In this document: in pieces, positions 41,833-51,065 of the stretch
Layout of the letters: every line of letters starts with the position of its first letter
Position numbering within the stretch: the first letter of the stretch is position 1
NCBI RefSeq assembly: GCF_015277815.1
Contig: NZ_CP063813.1
Location: 1,860,001-1,924,000, forward strand
Length of the DNA: 64,000 nucleotides
Direction: 5' to 3'
From: Microbacterium atlanticum
Lineage (GTDB): Bacteria; Actinomycetota; Actinomycetes; Actinomycetales; Microbacteriaceae
The notes under the pieces: model-generated
What the model was told of the DNA's origin: nothing
The model's input: only the letters and a program-made list of their open reading frames with translations
The model's database searches: none
Program-made: the position numbers and the translations under genes

Positions 41833-42687
41833 GTGACCTCGACGGCGATCGGTTTGGACGCACGCGCGACGGATGCCGTCGCCGAGGCGATCGCGACGCT
41901 CTCCGGGCGCCGCATCGCGGTGCTCACCGGCGCGGGCGTCTCGACCGACTCCGGCATCCCCGACTACCGCGGCGCGGGTGCGCCCGTACGCACGCCGATG
42001 ACGGTGGACCAGTTCTTGGCCAGCGACTCATCCCGGCGCCGCTACTGGGTCGGCAGCCACCTCGGCTGGAAGGCGTTCGCGGCTGCCGAGCCCAACGCGG
42101 GGCATCGCGCCATCGCCGACCTCGAGAACCGGGGACTGGCCACCGGCGTCATCACGCAGAACGTCGACGGTCTCCACGTCCGCGCGGGCAGCCGGCGCGT
42201 CGTGGAGCTGCACGGCACGATGCGCCGGGTGTTCTGCACCCACTGCGGCCAGGTCTTCGACCGGCGTGACCTCGCGGCGCGCGTCGAGGACGACAACCCC
42301 TGGATCCGTGTGCCCGAGAACGTTCCGCTCGGCCCGGACGGCGATGTGCTGCCCGCCAGCACCGACGGCTTCCGCGTGCCCGAGTGCACGGTGTGCGGCG
42401 GCATGCTCAAACCCGACGTGGTGTTCTTCGGCGAGTTCATCCCCGCGGAGAAGTTCCGCGAGGCCGAGCAGCTCGTGCACACCAGCGAAGCCCTCATCAT
42501 CGCCGGCTCCTCACTCGTGGTGAACTCAGGCATCCGGCTCCTGGAGCGCGCACGCCGTCGGCGCCTCCCGGTGGTGATCGTGAACCGCGGGCAGACGCGC
42601 GCCGACGGGCGCGCCACGGTCAAGGTCGACGGAGGCACCAGCGAAGTGCTGCGCCTCCTCGCGGACGGCCTCCCGGCCCTGGCCTGA
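41833..42687 (+). CDS. Sir2-family NAD-dependent protein deacylase
   Basis: A 284-residue sirtuin. VLTGAGVSTDSGIPDYRG binds NAD, VITQNVDGLH is the second NAD loop, and the catalytic His is in VELHGTMRR. Zinc cysteines are in CTHCGQVF and ECTVCGGMLKPDVVFFGE, spaced 52 residues apart with a Pro-rich insertion between. It removes acyl groups from lysines in proteins. The GTG has AAGGGGGG upstream and TACACT could serve as -10. Confidence 0.94.
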   Translation: MTSTAIGLDARATDAVAEAIATLSGRRIAVLTGAGVSTDSGIPDYRGAGAPVRTPMTVDQFLASDSSRRRYWVGSHLGWKAFAAAEPNAGHRAIADLENRGLATGVITQNVDGLHVRAGSRRVVELHGTMRRVFCTHCGQVFDRRDLAARVEDDNPWIRVPENVPLGPDGDVLPASTDGFRVPECTVCGGMLKPDVVFFGEFIPAEKFREAEQLVHTSEALIIAGSSLVVNSGIRLLERARRRRLPVVIVNRGQTRADGRATVKVDGGTSEVLRLLADGLPALA

Positions 42688-42710
42688 TGCCGCGAAGGTA
42701 GGCTCGGACC

Positions 42711-43316
42711 GTGACCGCGCTGATCCTCATCCGCCACGGCGAGACCGATTGGAACCGGGACCGGCGCATCCAGGGGTCGACCGACATCCCCCTCAACGAC
42801 GACGGCCGCGCGCAGGCTCGCGCGACCGCCGCCCTGCTCCGCGAGCGCCTCCCGCTCACGACGCCGCCGGCCGTCGTGTCGAGCGACCTCCTGCGGGCAC
42901 GCGAGACGGCCGAGATCATCGCCGGCGAACTCGGCCTCGCCGCGCCCCGGACCTACCCCGGGCTGCGAGAGCGTGCGTACGGTCAGGCGGAGGGCGTGGG
43001 CATCGACGAGTTCCGCCGGCGGTGGGGCGACTGGTACACCGCCGAGGTCCCGGGTGCCGAGCCGTGGGCCGATCTGCGCGCGCGCGGCATCGAGGCCCTC
43101 GGCAGGGCGGTGCGCGATCATCGTCGTGCGACGGCGCCGGCGGGGTCATCCCTCATCGTCGTCAGTCACGGCGCACTCATCCGCGAGATGATCCGACACG
43201 CCACCGCAGGCGAGCTGCCGCCTGAGGGCGAGCGGCTGCTGAACGGTTCGGCACACGACTTCGTCTACGAGCGCGATCATCTGCGGCTCGTCGCATACGC
43301 GGGCCTGGTGGCCTAG
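42711..43316 (+). CDS. histidine phosphatase family protein (phosphoglycerate mutase-like)
   Basis: A 201-residue branch 1 histidine phosphatase. LILIRHGETDWNRDRRIQG holds the phosphoryl-accepting His, VSSDLLRARETAEII the second Arg, and LIVVSHGALIREMIRH the second His. Substrates range from sugar phosphates to alpha-ribazole phosphate. The GTG follows TAGGCT by six bases (leaderless). The stop TAG doubles as the first half of the next gene's TAGGCT box. Confidence 0.93.
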   Translation: MTALILIRHGETDWNRDRRIQGSTDIPLNDDGRAQARATAALLRERLPLTTPPAVVSSDLLRARETAEIIAGELGLAAPRTYPGLRERAYGQAEGVGIDEFRRRWGDWYTAEVPGAEPWADLRARGIEALGRAVRDHRRATAPAGSSLIVVSHGALIREMIRHATAGELPPEGERLLNGSAHDFVYERDHLRLVAYAGLVA

Positions 43317-43326
43317 GCTCGGCGCC

Positions 43327-43707
43327 ATGGCCCCTCCCGCCACCGTCGACGAGTACATCGCAGGCTTCCCGCCGGAGGTCGCCGCCCGGCTGACCCGCAT
43401 CCGAAGCGAGATCGTGGAAGCGGTCGCGGCATCCTCGGGCACCAGGCCGGAGGAGAAGATGCGCTACGGCATCGCCGCCGTCATGCTGGGCGGCCGGTAC
43501 GCGCTGCACTTCGCGGGCTGGAAGAAGCACATCGGGCTGTATCCCGTGCCGCCGCTGCCGGCTTCACTGGAGGCCGAGATCCAGCCCTTCCGAGCCGAGA
43601 AGGACTCGGTCGTCTTCCCGCACTCGAAGGACCTCCCCTACGACCTGGTCGCGCGCATCGCCCGCGAGATCGCCGACGAGCGCGGGCGTCAGCAGCCGGC
43701 GGGCTGA
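43327..43707 (+). CDS. DUF1801 family protein
   Basis: A 126-residue protein with the DUF1801 (YdhG-like) pattern: VDEYIAGFPPEVAARLTRIRSEIVEA, then EKMRYGIAAVMLGGRYALHFAGWKKHIGLYP, with a conserved Trp-Lys-Lys-His, and VVFPHSKDLPYDLVARIAREI. B. subtilis Fra, a frataxin-like iron chaperone, belongs to this fold; whether this one binds iron is unknown. ATG follows TAGGCT by seven bases (leaderless). Confidence 0.9.
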   Translation: MAPPATVDEYIAGFPPEVAARLTRIRSEIVEAVAASSGTRPEEKMRYGIAAVMLGGRYALHFAGWKKHIGLYPVPPLPASLEAEIQPFRAEKDSVVFPHSKDLPYDLVARIAREIADERGRQQPAG

Positions 43708-43714
43708 GGCCCGC

Positions 43715-44524
43715 TCACGCCCCCGCGCGCGCCAGGACGCTGCGCGCGTGGCGGAGCACGGGTTCGTCCACCATGCGCCCCTCGTGCGAGAACACGCCCC
43801 GCTCGCCCGCGGCCGCGTCCAGCACGGCCCGTGCCCACGCCACGGCCTGCTCGTCGGGGCGGTAGGCCTCGCGGATGACCGCCACCTGGCTCGGGTGGAT
43901 GCAGGCGGTGGCGCGGAATCCGGATGCCGCGGCATCCGTCGCTTCGATCCTGAGGCGCTTCATGCCGTCGATGTCGAGGTGCACAGCGTCGATCGCAGCC
44001 TTGCCCCGTGCACCCGCCGCGAGGAGCACACGGGACCGCGCGTAGCGGGCGATGTCCCGGTACCGGCCGTTCGGCTTGCGGCTGGAGGTGCCGCCGATGC
44101 TCGCCACGAGGTCCTCGGCGCCCCACATGAGCGCCGAGACGTTGGCCAGTGCCGCGAGGCGATCGGCCTGCGCGACCCCCTTGGCGGTCTCGCAGAGCGC
44201 GACGACGTCGAATCGGGCGTCGATCTTGCCGATGCGCTTGGGCGACTCGGCCTTGGCGACCATGATCCGGCGGTAGTCGGTCTGCGACAGCGTCGCGAGG
44301 TCTGCGGCGAAGTCCGCCGTCTCGGGCGGGTTCACCCGCACGATGACGCGGGCGGGATCGAGCTCGGATTCGATGAGGTGCCCGCGCGCCGCCGTCTTGT
44401 CGGCGGGTGCCACGGCGTCCTCGAGGTCGAGGATGACCGCGTCCGCGCGCTGCATCGCCTTCTCGTACCGCTCGGGCCGGTCGGCGGGGCAGAACAGAAG
44501 CGCTGGTCCCAGGTCGAACGTCAT
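43715..44524 (-). CDS. CitE-like beta-hydroxyacyl-CoA lyase (HpcH/HpaI family)
   Basis: A 269-residue CoA-ester lyase. LLFCPADRPERYEKAMQRADAVILDLEDAV has the CoA-binding and metal Asp residues, RVNPPET the acidic site, VALCETAKGV the conserved Glu, and CIHPSQVAVI the C-terminal signature. The M. tuberculosis gene in the same place (Rv2498c) is described as a lyase acting on (R)-HMG-CoA and (S)-citramalyl-CoA, serving leucine and itaconate breakdown. That role is likely here by family and context. ATG overlaps the MaoC stop by four bases. Confidence 0.92.
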   Translation of the reverse strand: MTFDLGPALLFCPADRPERYEKAMQRADAVILDLEDAVAPADKTAARGHLIESELDPARVIVRVNPPETADFAADLATLSQTDYRRIMVAKAESPKRIGKIDARFDVVALCETAKGVAQADRLAALANVSALMWGAEDLVASIGGTSSRKPNGRYRDIARYARSRVLLAAGARGKAAIDAVHLDIDGMKRLRIEATDAAASGFRATACIHPSQVAVIREAYRPDEQAVAWARAVLDAAAGERGVFSHEGRMVDEPVLRHARSVLARAGA

Positions 44525-45060
44525 GACGCCTCCTCCGCCGGTCCCCCGGCCGTCGGCGCTCCGCCGGCGGGGGCGCACCACATCAGCGCGGTCCGGGTGG
44601 CCACGGCGACGACCTCGCCGCGCTGGTTGCGGCCGGTGTGACGCAGGGTCACGATCCCCTGGCCGGGGCGCGACGCCGACGGCCGCTTCTGGACCACCTC
44701 GGTCTCGGTGTACAGCGTGTCGCCGTGGAAGAGGGCCGCCGGGAAGCGGATGTCCGTCAGCCCGAGCTGGGCCACCAGCGTGCCCTGCGTGATCTGGGAG
44801 ACGGATGCCCCCACCATCGTCGCCAGGGTCCACATCGAGTTCATCAGCCGCTGACCGAACGGCTGCGCGCCCGCGTACGCGGCATCCAGGTGCAGCGCCT
44901 GGGTGTTCATCGTCAGCGACGAGAACAGCACGTTGTCCGCCTCTGTCGCGGTGCGGCCGGGGCGATGCAGATAGCGGGCGCCGACCTCGAGCTCGTCGTA
45001 GTACAGCCCGCGCTGCTCGATCGCCCGAGCCGCGCCCTCGGGGTGCGTGTCGGAGGTCAC
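44521..45060 (-). CDS. MaoC-like enoyl-CoA hydratase
   Basis: A hot-dog fold hydratase of about 179 residues. YYDELEVGARYLHRPGRTATEADNVLFSSLTMNTQALHLDAAYA contains the catalytic Asp and His region (D..F....N....H.D), and FPAALFHGDTLYTETEVVQKRPS and GIVTLRHTGRNQRGEVVAVATRTAL complete the fold. MaoC enzymes add water in the (R) configuration, which fits feeding the CitE-like lyase. GTG 45060 follows TAGCGT by seven bases; GTG 45069 is the alternative start. Stop overlaps the lyase start (ATGA). Confidence 0.92.
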   Translation of the reverse strand: MTSDTHPEGAARAIEQRGLYYDELEVGARYLHRPGRTATEADNVLFSSLTMNTQALHLDAAYAGAQPFGQRLMNSMWTLATMVGASVSQITQGTLVAQLGLTDIRFPAALFHGDTLYTETEVVQKRPSASRPGQGIVTLRHTGRNQRGEVVAVATRTALMWCAPAGGAPTAGGPAEEAS

Positions 45061-45076
45061 CTGTGCCACGCTACCG

Positions 45077-46237
45077 TCACGCGACGCCCAGCGCCCGGGC
45101 TATCACGAGGAGCTGCACCTCGTTGGTGCCCTCGCCGATCTCGAGGATCTTGGAGTCCCGGTAGTGCCGGGCCACCGGGTACTCGTTCATGAACCCGTTG
45201 CCGCCGAAGACCTGGGTGGCATCCCGCGCGTTGTCCATGGCGGCGTCGCTCGCGGTCAGCTTGGCGATCGCCGCCTGCGTCTTGAACGGCTTGCCGGCGT
45301 CGCGCAGCCGGGCTGCGTGATGCCACGCGAGGCGGGCGAGGTGCACCCGCTGCTGCATGCGTGCGAGGAGGAACTGGATCCCCTGCCGCGTCGCGAGGGC
45401 TTCGCCGAACACCGTGCGCTTCCGGGCGTAGTCGATCGCTGCTTCCAGGCATCCCTCTGCGGCACCCGTCGAGAGCGCGGCGATGGCGATGCGGCCCTCG
45501 TCCAGGATGTGCAGGAAGTTCGCGAAGCCGCGTCCGCGCTCGCCGAGGAGGTTGGCCTCGGGCACCCGCGCGTCCTGGAAGGTGAGCGGGTGGGTGTCGG
45601 AGGCGCGCCAGCCCACCTTGTCGTACCCCGGCTCGACGGTGAACCCCGGCGTGCCGTTGGGGACGATGATGGTCGAGATCTCCTTGCGACCGTCGGCCTC
45701 CCCCGTGACGGCGGTGACCGTGACGAAGCGCGTGATGTCGGTGCCGGAGTTCGTGATGAACTGCTTCGACCCGTTGATCACCCACTCGCCGCCCTCCAGG
45801 CGCGCGGTGGTGCGGGTGGCGCCGGCGTCGGATCCCGCCTCCGGCTCGGTGAGACCGAAGCCCGCCAGGGCACGCCCGGCGAGCAGGTCGGGAAGGAGCT
45901 CGCGCTTCTGCTCCTCGGTGCCGAAGCGGAACACCGGCATGGCGCCGAGGCTCACGCCCGCCTCCAGCGTGATGGCGAGCGACTGGTCGACCCGGCCCAG
46001 TGCCTCGATCGCCAGGCACAGCGCGAAGTAGTCGCCGCCCTGTCCGCCGTACTCCTCGGGGAACGGCAGGCCGAACAGTCCCAGCTCCCCCATCTGCGCG
46101 ACGACGTCCATCGGAAGCGTGTGCGTGCGGTCCGCCTCGTACGAGCGCGGCGCGACGACCTCGTCGGCGAACTCGCGGGCCATCGCGGCGAGCTCGCGCT
46201 CGTCGTCGCTGAGGTCGTAGTTGTCGTAGCCGTCCAT
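45077..46237 (-). CDS. acyl-CoA dehydrogenase (branched-chain pathway)
   Basis: A 386-residue flavoenzyme. FGFGLTEPEAGSDAG-like residues (GFGLTEPEAGSDAGATRT) bind substrate, and WVINGSKQFITNSG binds FAD. ATQVFGGNGFMNEYPVARHYRDSKILEIGEGTNEVQ is the C-terminal signature, with Glu in the catalytic position used by short-chain dehydrogenases rather than the isovaleryl type. It would oxidise isovaleryl-, isobutyryl- or 2-methylbutyryl-CoA. GAGGAGC precedes the ATG. It lies 17 bases after the carboxylase gene in the leucine operon. Confidence 0.94.
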   Translation of the reverse strand: MDGYDNYDLSDDERELAAMAREFADEVVAPRSYEADRTHTLPMDVVAQMGELGLFGLPFPEEYGGQGGDYFALCLAIEALGRVDQSLAITLEAGVSLGAMPVFRFGTEEQKRELLPDLLAGRALAGFGLTEPEAGSDAGATRTTARLEGGEWVINGSKQFITNSGTDITRFVTVTAVTGEADGRKEISTIIVPNGTPGFTVEPGYDKVGWRASDTHPLTFQDARVPEANLLGERGRGFANFLHILDEGRIAIAALSTGAAEGCLEAAIDYARKRTVFGEALATRQGIQFLLARMQQRVHLARLAWHHAARLRDAGKPFKTQAAIAKLTASDAAMDNARDATQVFGGNGFMNEYPVARHYRDSKILEIGEGTNEVQLLVIARALGVA

Positions 46238-46254
46238 TGCTGCTCCTCGGTGTG

Positions 46255-48399
46255 TCAGGAGGCGGTCGCGGTCGCCGGGTGAGCGGCCGCGTCGGTCTGT
46301 GGGGGGTCGTCGGATGCCGCGTCCGCCGCCGCGGCGACGCTCACGTGCGCGAGCACCTGGTCGCGGCGCACCTGCTCGCCGACGGCGACGTCGAGTCGGA
46401 CGACGCCGTCGTGGGGTGCGAGGACCGGGTGCTCCATCTTCATGGCCTCGATCGTGACGATGCGCTCGCCCGCCGCGACGGTCGCGCCTTCGGTGACGTG
46501 CAGGGCGACGACGGCGCCCGGCATCGGGGCGCGCAGCTCGGGATCGGCGGCCGCGGCCTCCCGCTCGCGGGCCGCCAGGCGTCGCTCCATCGCCCCGCGG
46601 CGGGTCAGCGGGCACAGGCGGTGCGTGACGCCCTCGGCGTGCACCCAGATGGCGCCGCCGGCGTCCACCGCCGTCGCCACAGCCGGCTCTGCCGCCACGG
46701 ATGTGGCAGAAGTGGCCGCTTCGCCCGGCCGGAAGCGGCCAGAAGCGCCATATCCCTCGGCGGCGACCTCGTGCAGCACGTCGGCGTCGTCGACGAAGCG
46801 CCACACCTGCGGCGCCGCAGGCGCGCCGGCCCGCCAGCCGGCCAGGGTGCGCCACGCGGCCCCGGCATGCCGAGCACGCCCGTCATCGCCGAGCGACCAC
46901 GCCGTCGCCGCAGGTGACAGGGGCTCTGGGCGGGACCGCGGATCCTCGGCGGCGGAGAGATCCGGCGAGGGGGACGCCGCGACGGATGCCGCGGCCCGGA
47001 GTGCCGTCCCGGAGGGAGCGGCGACGGTGTGAGGCGGCATCCGGTCGATGAGTCCGGTGTCCATGTCGCCGCTTCGCACCTCGTCCTCGGCGAGCAGCGC
47101 GCGGAGGAAGCCGATGTTGGTGTCGAGGCCCAGCACGACCGTCTCGGAGAGCGCGGCGTCCAGCCGGTCGAGCGCCGTGGCGCGGTCGTCGCCGTGCGCG
47201 ATGACCTTGGCGATCATCGGGTCGTAGTCGGCCGTGACGACGGTGCCGGACTCGACCGCGGCATCCGTCCTCGCGTCCGGCGCGGGACGCCACGCGAGCA
47301 CCTCGCCGGTCGCGGGAAGGAAGCCGCGCTCGGGGGACTCGGCGTAGACGCGGGCCTCGATCGCGTGTCCGCTCAGGCGCACGTCGTCCTGGGCGAACGC
47401 GAGCGGCTGACCGGCGGCGATGCGCAGCTGCTGCTCGACCAGGTCGAACCCGGTGACCAGCTCGGTGACCGGGTGCTCGACCTGCAGCCGCGTGTTCATC
47501 TCGATGAAGAAGAACTCGTCGGGACGGTCGGCCGCGACGAGGAACTCCACGGTTCCCGCGCCGACATAGTCGACGGATGCCGCCGCCGCGCAGGCCGCCG
47601 CGCCCAGGCGCGCCCGCGTCGCGGCGTCCACCACGGGCGACGGCGCCTCTTCGACGACCTTCTGATGCCGACGCTGGAGTGTGCACTCGCGCTCGCCGAG
47701 GTGCACGACGTTGCCGTGGCGGTCGGCCAGCACCTGCACCTCGATGTGGCGCGGACGCTCGATCAGTCGCTCCAGCAGCAGCGTGTCGTCGCCGAACGCG
47801 GCGCGCGCGACCCGCCTGGCGGTCGCCAGCGCGTCGTGGAGGTCCCCGGCCGAGCGCACGATCTGCATGCCCTTGCCGCCGCCGCCCGCGGAGGGTTTCA
47901 CCAGCAGCGGATAGCCGGTGCGATCGGCAGCCGCCGCGATCGCGGCATCCGTCATTTCCGCCGCGCTGAAGCCGGGCACCGTCGGGACGGTGTGGGCGGC
48001 GACGTGCTCCTTCGCGCGGATCTTGTCGCCCATGACCTCCAGCGCGCGCTCGTCGGGGCCGATGAAGACGACGCCCGCGGCCGTGCAGGCTCGTGCGAAC
48101 GCGACGTTCTCCGACAGGAACCCGTATCCGGGGTGCACGGCCTGCACGCCGTTCTCGACCGCCGCCTGCACCACCGCGTCGACGTCGAGGTACGAGCGCG
48201 CGGCCGCGGCCGGACCGATGCGCACGGCGGCATCCGCCTCGTGCACGTGGGGCGCGCCGGCATCGGCGTCGCTGTAGACCGCGACCGAGCGGATGCCCAG
48301 GCGGCGCAGCGTGCGGATCACGCGGCGGGCGATCTCGCCGCGGTTGGCGACGAGGACCGCCTCGAACAGGTCGGGCTCACTGTGATGCATGATCGTCAC
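46255..48399 (-). CDS. accA1: acyl-CoA carboxylase biotin carboxylase/BCCP subunit
   Basis: A 714-residue alpha subunit. The biotin carboxylase half has [30 protein letters not shown] (ATP-grasp glycine loop), HRVxxxxx-like FLRALL and [15 protein letters not shown] linker region (about 460-620) is Ala- and Pro-rich. The C-terminal BCCP domain carries the biotin lysine in [13 protein letters not shown]. The GTG start overlaps the beta-subunit stop by four bases; ATG 48390 is an alternative. With the adjacent beta subunit it forms a carboxylase of methylcrotonyl-CoA type. Confidence 0.93.
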   Translation of the reverse strand: MTIMHHSEPDLFEAVLVANRGEIARRVIRTLRRLGIRSVAVYSDADAGAPHVHEADAAVRIGPAAAARSYLDVDAVVQAAVENGVQAVHPGYGFLSENVAFARACTAAGVVFIGPDERALEVMGDKIRAKEHVAAHTVPTVPGFSAAEMTDAAIAAAADRTGYPLLVKPSAGGGGKGMQIVRSAGDLHDALATARRVARAAFGDDTLLLERLIERPRHIEVQVLADRHGNVVHLGERECTLQRRHQKVVEEAPSPVVDAATRARLGAAACAAAASVDYVGAGTVEFLVAADRPDEFFFIEMNTRLQVEHPVTELVTGFDLVEQQLRIAAGQPLAFAQDDVRLSGHAIEARVYAESPERGFLPATGEVLAWRPAPDARTDAAVESGTVVTADYDPMIAKVIAHGDDRATALDRLDAALSETVVLGLDTNIGFLRALLAEDEVRSGDMDTGLIDRMPPHTVAAPSGTALRAAASVAASPSPDLSAAEDPRSRPEPLSPAATAWSLGDDGRARHAGAAWRTLAGWRAGAPAAPQVWRFVDDADVLHEVAAEGYGASGRFRPGEAATSATSVAAEPAVATAVDAGGAIWVHAEGVTHRLCPLTRRGAMERRLAAREREAAAADPELRAPMPGAVVALHVTEGATVAAGERIVTIEAMKMEHPVLAPHDGVVRLDVAVGEQVRRDQVLAHVSVAAAADAASDDPPQTDAAAHPATATAS

Positions 48400-50000
48400 A
48401 TCCGGAAGACGCCGAAGCGCGGTTCGGGAAGCGGTGTGCGCGACACCACGTCCAGGGCGAGCCCGAGGAGGTCGCGCGTGTCGAGCGGATCGACCACGCC
48501 GTCGTCCCACAGCCGGGCGGTGGCGTAGTACGGATCCCCCTGCTCCTCGTACTGCGCGCGGATGGGGGCCTCGAACGCCGCCTGCTCGTCGGCCGGCCAC
48601 TCCTGGCCGCGCGCCTCGAGCTGGTCGCGCTTGACGGTGGCCAGGACCGAGGCGGCCTGGTTGCCGCCCATCACCGAGATGCGGCTGGCCGGCCACGTCC
48701 ACAGGAATCGCGGCGAGTACGCACGCCCGCACATCGAGTAGTTGCCGGCGCCGAACGACCCGCCGATGACGACGGTGAGCTTGGGCACGCGCGTCGTGGC
48801 GACGGCGGTGACCATCTTGGCGCCGTCCTTCGCGATCCCGCCGGCCTCGGCATCGCGCCCGACCATGAAACCGGAGATGTTCTGCAGGAACAACAGCGGG
48901 ATCCCCCGCTGGTCGCACAACTCGATGAAGTGCGCGCCCTTCTGCGCCGACTCGCTGAAGAGCACGCCGTTGTTCGCCACGACTCCGACGGGATGCCCGT
49001 GGATGCGCGCGAAGCCGGTCACCAGCGTGTCGCCGTACTCGCGCTTGAACTCGTGCAGCTCGCTGCCGTCGACGAGGCGGGCGATCACCTCGCGCACATC
49101 GTAGGGCTGGTTGACGTCCACCGGCACGACGCCGTACAGGTCGGATGCCGCCACCGCGGGCTCGCGCGTCGGCGCGACCTCCCATGCGGGCTCGGCAGGC
49201 GGGGGAAGCGTCGCGACGATGCCGCGCACGATCTCCAGCGCGTGCTCGTCGTCTTCTGCCAGATGGTCCACGACGCCGGAGCGGCGGGCGTGGAGCTCTC
49301 CCCCGCCCAGCTCTTCTGCCGTCACGATCTCGCCGATCGCCGCCTTCACCAGGGGCGGCCCGCCGAGGAAGATGGTGCCCTGGTTGCGCACGATCACCGT
49401 CTCGTCGCTCATCGCGGGCACATACGCACCGCCGGCTGTGCACGAGCCCAGCACGGCGGCGATCTGCGGGATCCCGGCAGCCGAGAGGCGGGCCTGGTTG
49501 AAGAAGATGCGTCCGAAGTGGTCGCGGTCGGGGAAGACCTCGTCCTGCATCGGAAGGTACGCGCCACCGGAGTCCACGAGGTAGACGCACGGCAGCCGGT
49601 TCTCGAAGGCGATTTCCTGCGCGCGCAGGTGCTTCTTGACGGTGAGCGGGTAGTAGGTGCCGCCCTTCACAGTCGCGTCGTTGCAGACCACCATGACATG
49701 GCGCCCGTGCACGAGCCCGATGCCGGCGATCACTCCGGCGGCGGGCGCGTCGCCGCCGTAGAGGCCTTCGGCCGCCAGCGGCGCGATCTCGACGAACGGA
49801 CTCCCCTCGTCGAGGAGGCGAGTCACCCGATCGCGGGGCAGCAGCTTGCCCCTGGCGACATGGCGCTCGCGCGAGGCGGCCGGTCCGCCCAGGGATGCCG
49901 CCGCGAGCCGCTCGCGCAGACGCTCCGCGAGGCCGTGCTGCGCGTCCCGCGTGCGCGCGAAGGTCTCGTCGTGGACCGCGGCGGTGGTCAGCACGCTCAT
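48396..50000 (-). CDS. accD1: acyl-CoA carboxylase carboxyltransferase subunit (methylcrotonyl-CoA type)
   Basis: A 534-residue crotonase-fold carboxyltransferase, the size of methylcrotonyl-CoA carboxylase beta. [21 protein letters not shown] opens the domain, [28 protein letters not shown] is typical of the MCC rather than propionyl type, and [20 protein letters not shown] and [18 protein letters not shown] follow. With the alpha subunit it would carboxylate 3-methylcrotonyl-CoA in leucine degradation. ATG 50000 has GGGAGG upstream. The gene diverges from a TetR regulator gene with two operators between. Confidence 0.93.
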   Translation of the reverse strand: MSVLTTAAVHDETFARTRDAQHGLAERLRERLAAASLGGPAASRERHVARGKLLPRDRVTRLLDEGSPFVEIAPLAAEGLYGGDAPAAGVIAGIGLVHGRHVMVVCNDATVKGGTYYPLTVKKHLRAQEIAFENRLPCVYLVDSGGAYLPMQDEVFPDRDHFGRIFFNQARLSAAGIPQIAAVLGSCTAGGAYVPAMSDETVIVRNQGTIFLGGPPLVKAAIGEIVTAEELGGGELHARRSGVVDHLAEDDEHALEIVRGIVATLPPPAEPAWEVAPTREPAVAASDLYGVVPVDVNQPYDVREVIARLVDGSELHEFKREYGDTLVTGFARIHGHPVGVVANNGVLFSESAQKGAHFIELCDQRGIPLLFLQNISGFMVGRDAEAGGIAKDGAKMVTAVATTRVPKLTVVIGGSFGAGNYSMCGRAYSPRFLWTWPASRISVMGGNQAASVLATVKRDQLEARGQEWPADEQAAFEAPIRAQYEEQGDPYYATARLWDDGVVDPLDTRDLLGLALDVVSRTPLPEPRFGVFRM

Positions 50001-50071
50001 CTCGCCCTCCCGTGTCATCCGCTTCGACGTCACGATCGGATCACGCCGGTTGTCCGCGCGCGATCGGATTG

Positions 50072-50087
50072 GTTAGTGTTCACTAAC
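50072..50087. promoter_or_regulatory. TetR-type operator, site 1
   Basis: GTTAGTG-TT-CACTAAC is a perfect 16-base palindrome between the carboxylase operon and the divergent TetR gene. It is well placed to control both. Confidence 0.75.
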
Positions 50088-50097
50088 TGAGCTTCAG

Positions 50098-50113
50098 GTT
50101 AGCGATCCTTAAC
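50098..50113. promoter_or_regulatory. TetR-type operator, site 2 (degenerate)
   Basis: GTTAGCGATCCTTAAC keeps the outer GTTA/TAAC half-sites and the 16-base length of site 1, 26 bases downstream centre to centre. It lies just before the TetR start. Confidence 0.6.
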
Positions 50114-50135
50114 TGAATTGACAAGCGGAGTGACG

Positions 50136-50732
50136 ATGACGAGCGGTGGCACCGACCGCGGGCGCGCCAAGGCGGACCGGCACGCGACGATCCTCCATGA
50201 GGCGGCGGCGCTGTTCGCCGAGCGCGGATTCAGCGGCGTCAGCCTGGAGGACATCGGCGGCGCGGTCGGTGTGAGCGGCCCGGCGCTCTACCGGCACTTC
50301 GCCAACAAGCAGGCGCTGCTGGGCGCCATCCTGGTCGAGGTGAGTGAGCGACTGCTCGCGGGCGGACGCGCCGTCCTGGCCGCACACGACGACCCGCTCG
50401 CCCAGCTGGCGGCGATCATCGACTTCCACGTCGAGTTCGCCCTCCGCGACGCGGACGTGATCCGCGTCCAGGACCGCGACCTCGCCAGCCTCAGCGAGTC
50501 CGACCGCCACACCGTGCGACGGCTGCAGCGCGAGTACGTCGAACTGTGGATCGGCATCCTCTCCGCCGTGCATCCCGACCGCGATGAAGACGACCTGCGG
50601 GTGCGGGCGCACGCCTGCTTCGGGCTCATCAACTCGACGCCCCACACCGTTCGGGCAGCGCGGTCGCGGGCCGGCTCGCGCGACGTGCGCGGCATCCTCC
50701 GCTCGATGGCCGAGGCTTCGCTCACCGCCTGA
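50136..50732 (+). CDS. TetR/AcrR family transcriptional regulator of the leucine operon
   Basis: A 198-residue TetR regulator. The N-terminal helix-turn-helix is RHATILHEAAALFAERGFSG followed by VSLEDIGGAVGVSGPALYRHFANKQALL. The C-terminal domain is a helical ligand-binding region of the type found in acyl-CoA-sensing members. ATG 50136 has CGGAG upstream; TTG 50118 and GTG 50130 are weaker alternatives. The divergent arrangement and two palindromes suggest it represses itself and the carboxylase operon until an acyl-CoA binds. The ligand is inferred only. Confidence 0.92.
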   Translation: MTSGGTDRGRAKADRHATILHEAAALFAERGFSGVSLEDIGGAVGVSGPALYRHFANKQALLGAILVEVSERLLAGGRAVLAAHDDPLAQLAAIIDFHVEFALRDADVIRVQDRDLASLSESDRHTVRRLQREYVELWIGILSAVHPDRDEDDLRVRAHACFGLINSTPHTVRAARSRAGSRDVRGILRSMAEASLTA

Positions 50733-50760
50733 TCCGCCGAGGCCCTATTCTGGACCCACC

Positions 50761-51015
50761 ATGGCGGGGCATGGGCACGACGACGACGGCGAGGCGGGTC
50801 GCGTCGGCGCCTCCGAGACGCACGCGGGCCGGCATGCACCGGAGCCGCTCGCAGCGGCCGACCAGAGCTCCCGGCGCGACTTCCTCAAGCTCGGCGGGAT
50901 CGCGGCGGCCGGGCTCGTGGTCGGCGGCGGGGTCGGGGCGGGCGCGGGAGCGGCCGTCGGACACGCGCTCGGATACCGGGAGGGCTCCGCCGATCTCGGC
51001 GTTGGAACAATCTGA
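50761..51015 (+). pseudogene. 5' remnant of a Tat-exported phosphoesterase gene
   Basis: An 84-codon frame. It encodes a His/Asp-rich start, then a twin-arginine signal SRRDFLKLGG with a Gly/Ala-rich hydrophobic stretch (residues 45-70), then GYREGSADLG and a frameshifted stop. This is the normal N-terminus of phospholipase C-like phosphoesterases (PF04185), but the frame stops right after the signal. TATTCT precedes the ATG. The rest of the gene continues in another frame from about 51003. Confidence 0.85.
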
Positions 51016-51065
51016 CGAGACTGCGCGGCGGCAGACCGCCCACCCTTGACGAGGCGTCTCACATC

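Noticed and set aside
50118-50135. TTG or GTG starts for the TetR gene upstream of 50136
   Set aside because: ATG 50136 has a better spaced ribosome site, and the extra residues add nothing to the fold.
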